A DNA stretch of 64,000 bases from Candidatus Bathyarchaeota archaeon (GTDB taxonomy: Archaea > Thermoproteota > Bathyarchaeia > Bathyarchaeales > Bathycorpusculaceae), in contig JAOZHZ010000020.1 of assembly GCA_026014615.1 (NCBI GenBank), forward strand, positions 62,001 through 126,000, read 5' to 3'. The position numbers and the translations under genes were made by a program. Positions 26,892 through 35,986 of this stretch are shown in pieces. The stretch's first letter is position 1. Each line of letters opens with the position of its first letter. The notes below the pieces were generated by a model, which was not told the origin of the DNA, ran no database searches, and worked only from the letters and a program-made list of their open reading frames with translations.

Positions 26892-28316
26892 TTAGCGGAT
26901 TTTGCGGTCCAGCAGTTTCCCTTGGCTGTCCACCAACTGAACTTCCAGCGGCATCTGCCCCACAGCATGCGTAGCACAGCTCAAGCATGGGTCAAAGGCG
27001 CGTATGACAGCTTCAACACGGTTTAGCATGCCTTCTTGGAGGCTCTCGGCTTTGACGTATTTCTGGGCGACCTGAGTCACAGCTTTATTGTAGGCAAGGT
27101 TATTGTGCTCCGTGGCAATTATCATGTTAACTTTCTGTATCATGCCTTGATCATCCACCTTATAGTGGTGAATTAGTGTGCCTCGTGGAGCTTCTGCGAC
27201 ACCGATGCCTTCGTTGTTGTTTACGTAGACTCTGCGGCAAACACGCTCTGACAAGATTTCGGGGTCTTCAAGCAGCGTCTTGGCGGTTTCTATACAGGAC
27301 AGAACCTCAATCAACCGTGCGTAGTGGTAGTGGAAGGTACTTTGAACAATGCCGTTTTTGCCTAGCTTCTTGAACTCTTTCAGTTCCTGATCAGCCAGTG
27401 GTGTACCACAGTGAGAACAGACATTTAGCCTTGCGAGGGGACCTACACGGTACATACCTTCAGGGTAACCCAGCGGCTTGTAATAGGGGAACTTCATGTA
27501 ACTGTAGGGCTCTACGGCTTCGCCGATGTACTCAAAATACTTGTTAGGATCTACTTGGTCAACAACGATTTTGCCGTCGTTGTCAACTATACGCAGGTTG
27601 CCGTCGTACATTTCCAAGCCGCCGTCTGCAGTCACTAAACCAAGGTAATATGAGGGGAAATCTCCGAATGTTTCTACTTCTTCCGTGCAGCCCGAAAGCC
27701 AACTCTTGAACATAGCAATGGTTTTCAGTGTAATCGTCAAAGCCTCAGGCAAATTAGCCATAAGATAATCCGCCCGCTCCTTAGTCAACGGCCACTTGCC
27801 ACCGCCTGGAACCACCCACTCGTTAGAGTGAATCTTTTTGCCAGCCACGTTCTCAATTATTTCTTGACCAAACTTGCGCAGTCTAATGCCTTGCCTTGCC
27901 AGTTCAGGCTGTTTCTCAATCAAGCCAAAAACATTTCGAATTTCAGGGTCAGCGTCCATGCCTAAAAGAAAGTCAGGAGCACACAAATGGAAAAAGTTCA
28001 GCGCATGCGACTGAATGATTTGCCCCATATGCATCAAGCGACGTAGCAGCATTGCAATTCGAGGCACGTTGACGGCAACGATTTGGTCACAAGCCTTCAC
28101 TGACGCGAGCAGGTGACTGACGGGGCAGATTCCACAGGCGCGGGAGGTTATGCCAGGCATTTCGTAGTAGGGTCTGCCTTCGCTGAATTTTTCAAAACCT
28201 CTAAAGTCTGTGACTTGGAATCGAGCGTCTCTTACCGTTGCGTCGTCATTAAGGAATATCCTTACTTTTGCGTGTCCTTCAATTCGAGTGATTGGGCTGA
28301 TAACTATTTCTTTCAT
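26892..28316 (-). CDS. hoxH: [NiFe] hydrogenase large subunit HoxH
   Basis: 474 residues. Nickel ligands are in the L1 motif RACGICPVSH (residues about 59-68) and L2 motif DPCLSCATHA near the C-terminus; about 20 residues after L2 would be removed by a maturation protease. It oxidises or makes H2. It belongs with the cytoplasmic group 3 enzymes by its HoxEFUYH context. Last gene of the operon; ATG follows GGAGG. No hyp maturation genes or endopeptidase are in the window. Confidence 0.92.
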   Translation of the reverse strand: MKEIVISPITRIEGHAKVRIFLNDDATVRDARFQVTDFRGFEKFSEGRPYYEMPGITSRACGICPVSHLLASVKACDQIVAVNVPRIAMLLRRLMHMGQIIQSHALNFFHLCAPDFLLGMDADPEIRNVFGLIEKQPELARQGIRLRKFGQEIIENVAGKKIHSNEWVVPGGGKWPLTKERADYLMANLPEALTITLKTIAMFKSWLSGCTEEVETFGDFPSYYLGLVTADGGLEMYDGNLRIVDNDGKIVVDQVDPNKYFEYIGEAVEPYSYMKFPYYKPLGYPEGMYRVGPLARLNVCSHCGTPLADQELKEFKKLGKNGIVQSTFHYHYARLIEVLSCIETAKTLLEDPEILSERVCRRVYVNNNEGIGVAEAPRGTLIHHYKVDDQGMIQKVNMIIATEHNNLAYNKAVTQVAQKYVKAESLQEGMLNRVEAVIRAFDPCLSCATHAVGQMPLEVQLVDSQGKLLDRKIR

Positions 28317-28332
28317 TCTTTATGCCTCCAGT

Positions 28333-28875
28333 TTATCCAAATTTGGATCTCCCTTCCATGCTAACAGGTAACCCACGCATCAACCGCGAAAGAACCCAGT
28401 TTATGAGTCCCGCGGGCGGTGGGCAGCCAGGAATGTAATAGTCCACTTTGACCACTTCGTGCAACGCAAGCGCTTTCGGCAGCAACGTCGGCACGTCGGT
28501 TGGAATTTGGGGGTTCTTGTCCGCAGTTTCAATGTAGGCGCGGGTTAGTACGACATCTGGACTGTCGTTCCATGCGTTCCGCAACCCAGGGACGTTACCT
28601 GTAACAGCGCAGTCGCCCAGTGAAATCAACACCTTGGTACGTTCGCGGGCAAACTTGATTAGTTCTTCTTGTTCTTCGTTTGCTACGGCGCCCTCAACCA
28701 GCGTGACATCAACGTTTTCGGGAAAAACCTTCACGTCCACAATTGGGCTGTAAACAAGCTGGATTTGCTGAGCCAAATCTATTAAGGCTTCATCTTGGTC
28801 CAAGAAGGACATATGGCAACCTGAGCAGCCGCTAAGCCAGATTGTTGCAACGCGAACTTTGTTTGCGGTGGTCAT
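28333..28875 (-). CDS. hoxY: [NiFe] hydrogenase small subunit HoxY
   Basis: 180 residues, short as usual for HoxY. The proximal 4Fe-4S ligands are visible in LSGCSGCHMSFLD, GDCAVTGNVPG and PGCPPPAG. It passes electrons between HoxH and the diaphorase part. It abuts HoxU and is 16 bases before HoxH. Confidence 0.92.
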   Translation of the reverse strand: MTTANKVRVATIWLSGCSGCHMSFLDQDEALIDLAQQIQLVYSPIVDVKVFPENVDVTLVEGAVANEEQEELIKFARERTKVLISLGDCAVTGNVPGLRNAWNDSPDVVLTRAYIETADKNPQIPTDVPTLLPKALALHEVVKVDYYIPGCPPPAGLINWVLSRLMRGLPVSMEGRSKFG

Positions 28876-29583
28876 TTATCGATTCCTCCGTGACAGAACA
28901 AACTCTGCAATACTCTTGTCTTTAGTTTCTTCCAAAGCTACACTCTCCACGTAAATTGCACCCACAGGGCAAACTTTTGCGCATTTACGGCAGGAAGTGC
29001 AAGACGAGGAATTTCCCCATTCATCATCAAGGTCGATTATTACTTGAGCGTCTTTGCCGCGCAGCTTCAAATCCAAAGTGTGAACACCTTCGATTTCTTT
29101 GCAGACTCGTATACATCGAGTGCAGAGTATACATCGGTTGCGGTCAAACACCAAGAAGTCGTGGGTGCTGTCAACGGGTTGATTTGTCCATTCACGCTCA
29201 AACATGACATGGTCTACGCCTAAGTCGTTGGCGAGTTTCTGTAGTTCACACGCGTTGTTGGCAACGCAGACAGAGCAGATATGGGTTCTTTCAGAGAGCA
29301 ATAACTGAACAGTCATCTTGCGGTATTCCCGAAGCTTGTCAGACTGGGTGATTACTTCCATGCCCATGCCGACGGGGGTCACACAGGCGGCGAACAGTTT
29401 AGGGGAACCATGAATCTCCACCATACACAAACGGCAACCACCGTAACCAGTCAAACCTTCCAAGTTACACAGAGTAGGAATAATTATGCCAACACTTTTT
29501 GCTGCATCCAAAATTGTGGTTCCTTCTGGAACAGCCACCTCAACATTATCAATTTTTAGTTTTATCGTTGTTTCAGTGCTCAT
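28876..29583 (-). CDS. hoxU: diaphorase iron-sulfur subunit HoxU
   Basis: 235 residues. N-terminal 2Fe-2S domain (GYGGCRLC), a His-Cys 4Fe-4S site of the HoxU type (HICSVC), then two 4Fe-4S clusters (CILCTRCIRVC and CTSCRKCAKVC). It links the NAD(P)-reducing flavin subunit to HoxY. Its ATG overlaps the HoxF stop by four bases. Confidence 0.92.
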   Translation of the reverse strand: MSTETTIKLKIDNVEVAVPEGTTILDAAKSVGIIIPTLCNLEGLTGYGGCRLCMVEIHGSPKLFAACVTPVGMGMEVITQSDKLREYRKMTVQLLLSERTHICSVCVANNACELQKLANDLGVDHVMFEREWTNQPVDSTHDFLVFDRNRCILCTRCIRVCKEIEGVHTLDLKLRGKDAQVIIDLDDEWGNSSSCTSCRKCAKVCPVGAIYVESVALEETKDKSIAEFVLSRRNR

Positions 29584-31238
29584 TGCTTTTCAACCTCCTC
29601 AGGTTTCATGTTCCTAAAACACTTGCCTGCACGACACTTCTTCTCCGTAATATGTTCGAGGTATTCGTCGCGGAAGTACCGTAAAGTGGTCAACACGGGA
29701 TTTGGAGCTGTTTGCCCTAATCCACAAAGACTAGCTTCTTTGATGTAGTTTCCAGCCTTATCCAACGTAGCGAGGTCTTCAAGCTTACCCGTTCCGTTTT
29801 TGATGCCCTCAAAAAGTTCCTTAACTTTAACCAAGCCAGCTCTGCAGGGAGTGCATTTACCGCAGGATTCTTCAACGCAGAAGTCCGTGAAGAACGTGGC
29901 TGTATCCACCATGCAGGATTGGTCGTCGATGACTACAATGCCGCCGCTGCCCATGATGGCACCTGCTTTAGTTAAAGAATCGTAATCGATGGGTAAATCC
30001 AGCAGGGTTTCAGGCAGACAACCTCCTGAGGGACCACCCACCAAAACGGCTTTGAAAGCGCGGTTGTCAGGTATGCCCCCGCCGATTTCGTAAACTACTT
30101 CTCGCAGGGTAATTCCCATAGGCACTTCGATTAAGCCTGGGTTATTGATTTGTCCAGTTAGGGAGAAGCATTTGGTGCCTGAACATTTGGAGGTGCCTAC
30201 TTTTGAGAACCATTCGCCACCGTTCTGGATAATCAGGGGGATATTGGCTAAGGTTTCCACGTTTTGGATAAGCGTCGGTTTACCCCATAAACCTGAGTTT
30301 GCTGGGTAAGGAGGACGAGGACGAGGCTGAGCTCTGCGACCCTCTACAGAAGCAAGGATAGCGGTTTCTTCACCTGCAACAAAAGCGCCCGCGCCAAAAC
30401 GCAACTCCAAATCAAACTTGAAGCCAGTCTCAAGTACGTTGTCGCCTAACAGGGACAGTCCTTTGGCTTGGGCGATGGCTTTCTGCAGGGTTTGGATGGC
30501 CAAAGGATATTCAGCTCGGATGTAGATGTAGCCTTTTTCTGCGCCCACAGCATAAGCCGCAATGAGCATACCCTCGAGTATGGCGTGCGGGTCAGCTTCA
30601 GCTAAAGTGCGGTTTGCAAAAACGCCCGGGTCACCTTCATCCAAGTTTGCCACGATGTATTTGGGGGTAGTGTGTGTTCTTGCTACAAGGCTCCATTTTT
30701 GGCCTGTGGGGAAACCTGCACCGCCTCTGCCCCTGAGCCCGCTGTGGCTAACTTCGTAGATTACGCCCTGAGGAGTCATAGTTGCAAGACATTTGACTAT
30801 GGCAGAGTATCCACCCATTGCGATGTAATCTTCAATTCGTGAAGGGTCAATCTTGCCAGCGTTCCGCAGAACCAAGCGGCGCTGTTTCTGGAAGAAAGCC
30901 TCATTGCGGTAAAGCATGTCTTTAACAGGTAGGCCCAAAACTATGTGGTCTCGCACTATCTCGCGGACTTTTTCAGGGGTTACACTCTGGTAAAGGTAGT
31001 CGCCTGGTTCAATGACAACGGCTGGACCAACTGAACATGTGCCCACGCATCCCGTTCGGGCAACTTTACACTCTTTTTCTACGCCAAATTCTTTTACTGC
31101 ATCCTCAAAGGCTTTGAGGACCTTCAACGCGCCAAAGGGAACACAACCACTTGAGCAACACACGTTTATGCGGTATTTGTATGATCTTTGAAAGTCAACT
31201 TCATGTTCAGCTATTTTCTGCAGGTCATCAAGCTTCAT
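29580..31238 (-). CDS. hoxF: diaphorase flavoprotein HoxF (NuoF-like)
   Basis: 552 residues. A thioredoxin-like 2Fe-2S domain at residues about 25-75 (CCSSGC, then GCVGTC) is fused to an FMN/NAD(H) domain with GRGGAGFPTGQKW, and ends with a 4Fe-4S motif (ESCGKCTPCR). It is the NAD(P)H site of the complex. Fusion of the NuoE-like domain on a NuoF-like protein occurs in HoxF and in electron-bifurcating enzymes, so the enzyme could be NAD-linked or bifurcating. Overlaps HoxE and HoxU by four bases each. Confidence 0.92.
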   Translation of the reverse strand: MKLDDLQKIAEHEVDFQRSYKYRINVCCSSGCVPFGALKVLKAFEDAVKEFGVEKECKVARTGCVGTCSVGPAVVIEPGDYLYQSVTPEKVREIVRDHIVLGLPVKDMLYRNEAFFQKQRRLVLRNAGKIDPSRIEDYIAMGGYSAIVKCLATMTPQGVIYEVSHSGLRGRGGAGFPTGQKWSLVARTHTTPKYIVANLDEGDPGVFANRTLAEADPHAILEGMLIAAYAVGAEKGYIYIRAEYPLAIQTLQKAIAQAKGLSLLGDNVLETGFKFDLELRFGAGAFVAGEETAILASVEGRRAQPRPRPPYPANSGLWGKPTLIQNVETLANIPLIIQNGGEWFSKVGTSKCSGTKCFSLTGQINNPGLIEVPMGITLREVVYEIGGGIPDNRAFKAVLVGGPSGGCLPETLLDLPIDYDSLTKAGAIMGSGGIVVIDDQSCMVDTATFFTDFCVEESCGKCTPCRAGLVKVKELFEGIKNGTGKLEDLATLDKAGNYIKEASLCGLGQTAPNPVLTTLRYFRDEYLEHITEKKCRAGKCFRNMKPEEVEKQ

Positions 31239-31723
31239 CTTCTTCGACCTCCACCTGCAAGCGTAAGCCGCACACGTTCAAGCACAACTTCCTTTGTTGC
31301 TTTACCGATGACTTCGTCGTCCACGATAATGTTAGGCGCCATGGCACAGGCACCTATGCATCGAGTGGTGAACAGGGAAAGCTTGCCGTCAGGTGTGGAA
31401 CCGCCGCGTTTCAAGTTGAACTCTTTCTCGATGGCGGTCATGATTTCATCCACCGCTTTTACATAGCATGCAGTGCCTAAACAACCAGTCACTACATGCT
31501 CACCTGGAGCTTTGAGTTTGAAGTAGCTGTAGAATGTTGCTACACCAACTACATGACTGGGTGGAAGACGCAATTCGTCGGAGATGTAGGTCATGAGGTT
31601 CTTGTCGAGGTAGCCGTAAAATTCTTGGGCTTTATGGAGGATTTCTAGAAGAGAACTTTCTTCGTAATTAAACTGCTTGATTACTTTGTCAAGCATCCTT
31701 TTGCGGTTGTCATCCTTCAACAT
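31235..31723 (-). CDS. hoxE: diaphorase 2Fe-2S subunit HoxE (NuoE-like)
   Basis: About 162 residues. Thioredoxin-like 2Fe-2S ligands are CLGTAC and CIGAC, as in NuoE. ATG at 31723 is chosen because AAGGAG lies 7 bases upstream; the open frame reaches 31765, but that lies near the predicted transcription start. First gene of a tightly overlapping HoxEFUYH operon. Confidence 0.9.
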   Translation of the reverse strand: MLKDDNRKRMLDKVIKQFNYEESSLLEILHKAQEFYGYLDKNLMTYISDELRLPPSHVVGVATFYSYFKLKAPGEHVVTGCLGTACYVKAVDEIMTAIEKEFNLKRGGSTPDGKLSLFTTRCIGACAMAPNIIVDDEVIGKATKEVVLERVRLTLAGGGRRR

Positions 31724-31785
31724 ACTTGTTTCTCCTTTTTCCAAGGTGAAAGGGTTCTTGCGCAAAAAACAAATGAAAGTCTAAG

Positions 31786-31793
31786 TATATAAG
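31786..31793 (-). promoter_or_regulatory. promoter of the hox operon
   Basis: On the minus strand TTATATAC-like sequence (31786-31793) lies about 65 bases before the HoxE ATG, placing the start of transcription near 31763. No operator was recognised. Confidence 0.5.
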
Positions 31794-32194
31794 AGTAAAC
31801 AAATGCCATTGCCTTTTGGTGAGGCATCTTAATACACCACGAAAAGTATAACCTTAGGGCACGAAGAAATAATCCATCGGCTGCAACTAAACATCCACCC
31901 ATTTAACCTATACACGCGCTAAATAATAAGAAGTAAAGGCTACAAAGTAAACGCGACCGTGCCGCCGTACTCTTCAAACTACGCTTTCTGGGCAGCCCTG
32001 AGGTTTATCGGTTTAATTCACAGTGGCAAACACTGCACCGTTTCTAACGTACCGTGAATTCGAAACCATTCTTTTAATTTCTGTTTTATCCTCCAAAAAC
32101 TTGCTTGCTGTATTCGTTAAAGTTTCGAAAGGCACGTAGAAAAATCAACCGCAACTGCTTATCAACAGCATAAACCATATGTACGCCGTTTTTA
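31794..32194. other. about 400-base region without a supported gene
   Basis: Only short frames are present. I see no RNA gene, repeat or strong hairpin. It could hold decayed coding sequence. Confidence 0.45.
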
Positions 32195-32398
32195 TTAGCG
32201 AGGAAAACCAAGGGCACCGCCAACGATTTCTTCGAACTTGTGCATCTCATGATAGTTCAGGTTGGAGCAGTCAAGAACGTCGGCTACGGTTGATTGGATT
32301 TTTTGGTCGTCTTTTAGGTCCTTGAAGAAACGTTTGGTAACCACAACCCCGTTAGTAGGGGACGCAACGCCATGAAGTGCATGCGGCAGTTTAAGCAT
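32195..32398 (-). CDS. small hypothetical protein (67 residues)
   Basis: An ATG-started frame with AGGAAAAGAG just upstream. The middle is charged (KRFFKDLKDDQK) and the end is GGALGFPR; there is a single Cys. I do not recognise a family. It lies about 230 bases downstream of the radical SAM gene on the same strand, so it could be a peptide substrate, or a gene fragment. Existence is uncertain. Confidence 0.35.
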   Translation of the reverse strand: MLKLPHALHGVASPTNGVVVTKRFFKDLKDDQKIQSTVADVLDCSNLNYHEMHKFEEIVGGALGFPR

Positions 32399-32572
32399 CT
32401 CTCTTTTCCTGAGTCACATGAGTTTTCCAGAATGTTACTTAAGTTTGAACCGTTCATAACAAGCAACACTAGCTGAGAATCTTCGATTACCCCTGTTTTA
32501 GTATTGACTAAAACTGCTTTTACCGTTCTCGCAAATCCGAGCGTTTAGGTAAAGAGAGAAGTTGATGGTGCA

Positions 32573-32640
32573 AGGGGGTGGGGGTTAACCCACGAATCGG
32601 AAACTTAGGAGAGAGAACGATAGTAACCGGCTACTCCCCT
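32573..32640. repeat. E-like structured element (E5) at the 3' end of the radical SAM gene
   Basis: Contains CGGAAACTTAGGAGAGA, nearly the E1/E3 loop. GGTTA (32583-32587) can pair with TAACC (32624-32628), and AGGGG (32573-32577) with CCCCT (32636-32640), giving a stem, internal loop, stem plan like E1-E4. It lacks the CCAAC hairpin. A competing GTGGG/CCCAC hairpin exists. Confidence 0.35.
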
Positions 32641-33686
32641 CGCAACACTTTAGGCACGTAGTTGCAGGCGGGGTCTGATTCGAACAGGTCGCCTGTGTAG
32701 TATTCAGCGCGTGTTCGGCAGCCACCGCAAATTTCGCGGTACTCACAAACACCACACTTACCCTTAATGTTACTTTTGTCCCGCAGCTTCAAGTACAACG
32801 GGTTGTTCTGCAGATCTGACCAAGCTGATTTCAAAGTTTTGTTCTTCACGTTGCCGATACGGTGACCTTCATGGAAGCCGCATGCGCGGTAATCGCCGTT
32901 TTCAGTGACGCTGACGTAGTTACCGCCGATGCTACATTTGCCCAGATAACCGTTTTTGAACCAGTCCCAGAAGTCCACAGGGTTTCTTTGCCGAACAATT
33001 CTTGCATAAAACGGCGAATAAACATTGACCTTAAGCTTACCCCTGTAAGCTACCTGCAAGTCACATATTTCGTTAAAAGCCTCTTCATATTCGTCGGCTG
33101 TAGGCGCCAAGTCAGGCATGTTTGTACCAGCACGCCCCACAGGCACCAAGTTATGGTAAACAATCATTCGGGCACCGTGTTCAGCCGCAACTTTTGCGGG
33201 ATGCGCCATGTCCTTGATGTTGTATTTAGTCATCGTTGTTACTACACAGTCCAAGATGTCGTTCTCAGACAGTTTCTTCATCGCGAAGAGTGCCTTGTCG
33301 TAGCTGCCTTTGCCTCTGATTTGGTCATTTGACTCAGGTGTACCATCGATGCTAATGGCAGTGTGAACTTCGTTCTTTATGAGCCGGTTTAGTCGTTTCT
33401 CGTCAAAAGCAAATCCGCTGGTAATCAGGCTAACTTCAAACCCGATTCGTCTAGCATACTCAATAATGTCAAAGATGTCCTCTCGCACCAAAGGTTCCCC
33501 ACCGCTAATTCCAAACCACGGAGAACCAAAATCGTACACTTCATCGACAATTTTGTAGCCAACCTTAGTGTTAACTTCGGCTTCCTCAGGCTTAACAGGT
33601 GGAGTATAACTGCAATACAAACAGTTGCCTACACACCTTCTAGTACAACGCCAAGTAACCATATACAAAGGAGCTTTAATAGTCAC
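32631..33686 (-). CDS. radical SAM/SPASM enzyme
   Basis: About 351 residues. The radical SAM cluster motif CVGNCLYC (CX3CX2C) lies near residue 20, followed by GGEP. The SPASM end has CSIGGNY, CGFH, then CGVCEYREICGGCR and a final Cys, enough for extra 4Fe-4S clusters. The family includes AhbC/AhbD-type haem-synthesis enzymes and peptide-modifying enzymes; which one this is cannot be told. GTG at 33686 is preferred (GGTGG upstream) over 33695. Preceded by a Cys-rich gene and a 13-bp hairpin. Confidence 0.85.
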   Translation of the reverse strand: MTIKAPLYMVTWRCTRRCVGNCLYCSYTPPVKPEEAEVNTKVGYKIVDEVYDFGSPWFGISGGEPLVREDIFDIIEYARRIGFEVSLITSGFAFDEKRLNRLIKNEVHTAISIDGTPESNDQIRGKGSYDKALFAMKKLSENDILDCVVTTMTKYNIKDMAHPAKVAAEHGARMIVYHNLVPVGRAGTNMPDLAPTADEYEEAFNEICDLQVAYRGKLKVNVYSPFYARIVRQRNPVDFWDWFKNGYLGKCSIGGNYVSVTENGDYRACGFHEGHRIGNVKNKTLKSAWSDLQNNPLYLKLRDKSNIKGKCGVCEYREICGGCRTRAEYYTGDLFESDPACNYVPKVLRGE

Positions 33687-33717
33687 GACGACCACCTATC
33701 AAACCAAACTGAAAACC

Positions 33718-33763
33718 TAGCCCAGCCTCCACAACCGGAGAGGAGAGTCGGGAGGCTGGGCTA
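33718..33763. repeat. 13-bp hairpin between the Cys-rich gene and radical SAM gene (E6)
   Basis: A 13-bp perfect stem (33718-33730 with 33751-33763; TAGCCCAGCCTCC and its complement) closes a 20-base loop containing CGGAGAGGAGAG. The loop recalls the purine-rich loop of E1-E5. It lies just upstream of the radical SAM start and could control its expression. Confidence 0.5.
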
Positions 33764-33778
33764 ATGTCCTTGGCCATT

Positions 33779-34168
33779 CTATTTGTCGTCCCCGTAATCG
33801 TTAAGTGGACATTGTTCGCAGGAAACTATGGTTTCAAAATGGTTTTTCAAGCAGATACAGTTCTTTACTTTGCTGCACATTTTTGGTGGTTGCATTATCT
33901 GCTTGTACTTTAGGATGTTAACGTCGAATTGGGCAGGGTCGGATTGACCGTTGGAGAGCCATACCTCGAGGGAGTTGTTTTGGAATAGTTCTTGAAGGCT
34001 TTGTGCTTCTTGGCTTGTCGTCACAGGTTGAAGAACGGTTTTTCCTGCCTCCTCGAACACCATAACCGTTAGATATTTCAATTTGGAGTCGGCTATAACA
34101 GTGGGTGTTTGCATCAGTTCACACTTCTGTTGATCCCCTCGTTTTTTCATTTGCACAGCCTCAGACAT
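33779..34168 (-). CDS. Cys-rich small protein upstream of the radical SAM gene
   Basis: About 129 residues, unrecognised. The last 35 residues carry five cysteines (MCSKVKNCIC then CEQC), which could bind zinc or an iron-sulfur cluster. The rest is a mixed domain with YLTVMVFEEAG. ATG at 34168 is used; TTG at 34177 is in frame. It precedes the radical SAM gene on the same strand with 92 bases between them that hold the E6 hairpin, so it may be a partner. Confidence 0.6.
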   Translation of the reverse strand: MSEAVQMKKRGDQQKCELMQTPTVIADSKLKYLTVMVFEEAGKTVLQPVTTSQEAQSLQELFQNNSLEVWLSNGQSDPAQFDVNILKYKQIMQPPKMCSKVKNCICLKNHFETIVSCEQCPLNDYGDDK

Positions 34169-34333
34169 ATTGTTCAAGAGTCGTTTTTGGGATAAAACAG
34201 TTTTTGTAAAGATTTCTTGTCACAAGAAAAACTTACTAAACAAAAGTCTGCTCAGAATTCTTGACAACAGAATACTCTGCTTTAGCAGATAAGTTCTAAA
34301 GCAGTTAGTTACAATAGTGAATTAGGGATTGGA

Positions 34334-35662
34334 ATGTCGGGCACTGAAGAAGAGACCTACTCAATCATGTTTAGTTCCCTGAGGCATCCAGCCCGCCGTA
34401 AAATCCTACGCATGCTCTCCGAAAGGAAAATGACTTTCTCGCAGATGCTGGAAGAACTCGCCATACCCAGCTCTCACTTAACTTATCATCTTGAAAACTT
34501 GGGTGAGCTCGTCATAAAGGACAGTGATGGGAAATACAAGTTATCCAGCTTTGGTAATGCGTCAGTTTCCATGATGAAGGGCGCTGAAGAGGTACCAGAT
34601 GTCCAAGCGAAACGTTTCAAAACTTTACCTCTGAGATGGAAGTCGCTTTACGCAGTATTTATCATAGCGATTATTCTTCTGGCAAGCATGACGTTTGTTC
34701 AAAACGCCTCGATTAACTCTTTGTCTAGCAGGTATGATTCCTTAAAAACAGATTATGACAAAGCGCAACTTCAAATTCAACAGCTATCGTCATGGAGCAC
34801 CTCAGCTACTCAGGCAATGACTATAATCAGGGACGTCATGCAAATAGACCTCTCAAAATATCAAACCACGCTTGAAAGCAACACAGTAGAAGACCGCTCA
34901 GACCTAGGCAACATAATCGAAGAAGTCATTCACTATAAATTTGAAAATACCGCAAGCCAATTTGAATTAACTATGAGATTCAGAGATGGCCACTTCTCTC
35001 TCTTCCTACTAACTCAACTCGAAGGCTACCCTAACTATCCTCTAATCTATTCCCACCCCCAACCGACAGACAAACTCCAGGCAACTAAAGAGGTTCTTGA
35101 TAGATACCAAGCCATGACGAACGAGTCGTACCTCAGCGAAATGAGCGAACTATTAGCGGTTGCCAATGGAACTAGTAATAATGACGAAACATTAGGGAGC
35201 ACAAGAGTGAGCAGTTCAAATCATGGGTCTAACGCTCAAATTAATCTTGAGTACACTAAGGACGGCATGGCTTTTGCAGGAAAAAGAGTCCACGTTGCAT
35301 TTCAAAACAACGTAATCATGGAGCTTAGTGATGATTGGTTCCTCTATGAAGTCGGAGATACCCCAGTAAACGTGTCAGAGGAAGAAGCGATACAAATCGC
35401 CAAGAACGCTGCAGAGAGTTACACAATAAATGCAAACGGAAATCAAATCACAGACTTCGGTGTTTTAGACGCTCCTGTCTCAGCTGAATTTTACCCACAT
35501 ACCAGACCAGACGTTTCCTTGACGCTTTACCCGTACTGGTATGTTACCCTTCACCTTGACAAGACATACCCAGGAGGTTTCACGGTTATAGCTGTCGGAG
35601 TATGGGCAGACACTGGTGAAGTCGCAAATATCCAAGCTTTAAGCGGGCAACTTTCTGCCTAA
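34334..35662 (+). CDS. membrane-tethered ArsR-type HTH protein with extracytoplasmic domain
   Basis: 442 residues. An ArsR-like winged helix at residues about 8-75 (LRHPARRKILRMLSE, SSHLTYHLENL), one membrane segment at about 105-125, a short coiled coil (about 130-150), then roughly 290 residues outside the membrane. The outer part ends in a PepSY-like region (EEAIQIAKNAAESY). The layout suggests a one-component sensor that binds DNA at the membrane; its signal and targets are unknown. Confidence 0.75.
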   Translation: MSGTEEETYSIMFSSLRHPARRKILRMLSERKMTFSQMLEELAIPSSHLTYHLENLGELVIKDSDGKYKLSSFGNASVSMMKGAEEVPDVQAKRFKTLPLRWKSLYAVFIIAIILLASMTFVQNASINSLSSRYDSLKTDYDKAQLQIQQLSSWSTSATQAMTIIRDVMQIDLSKYQTTLESNTVEDRSDLGNIIEEVIHYKFENTASQFELTMRFRDGHFSLFLLTQLEGYPNYPLIYSHPQPTDKLQATKEVLDRYQAMTNESYLSEMSELLAVANGTSNNDETLGSTRVSSSNHGSNAQINLEYTKDGMAFAGKRVHVAFQNNVIMELSDDWFLYEVGDTPVNVSEEEAIQIAKNAAESYTINANGNQITDFGVLDAPVSAEFYPHTRPDVSLTLYPYWYVTLHLDKTYPGGFTVIAVGVWADTGEVANIQALSGQLSA

Positions 35663-35986
35663 GTCGCCTTTCTTGGGGCACCATTTTTTGTGAATACGCA
35701 TTAACGAGTCCAGATACAACTGGAAACGTTTCTTCTTCAATAACCTGATGGAACCTCACCAGAACCCTAAATGGCGGCTCTTGGGTCGTCAGAAAGGGCG
35801 CAGAAGGTCTCTTTCAGATCCTCAGGCATTCGCTGTGCACATGCATCTTTTCAGATATATCCATTGAAAACAGCCACAGATACTGGGAAAAGCCGCTGTG
35901 TATATCTAGTATATTCAGAAAGACCCCCAAAAGGAGGGCAAAGTCGGCTTATCAGTGCCTGCGTTTCCATCAGGATTAAAGGAAGT
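35663..35986. other. about 320-base region between convergent genes
   Basis: No supported gene. GGGGCACCATTTTTTG (35675-35690) directly follows the HTH gene and could act as a T-tract terminator; the same 16-mer occurs at 14728-14743. Confidence 0.4.
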
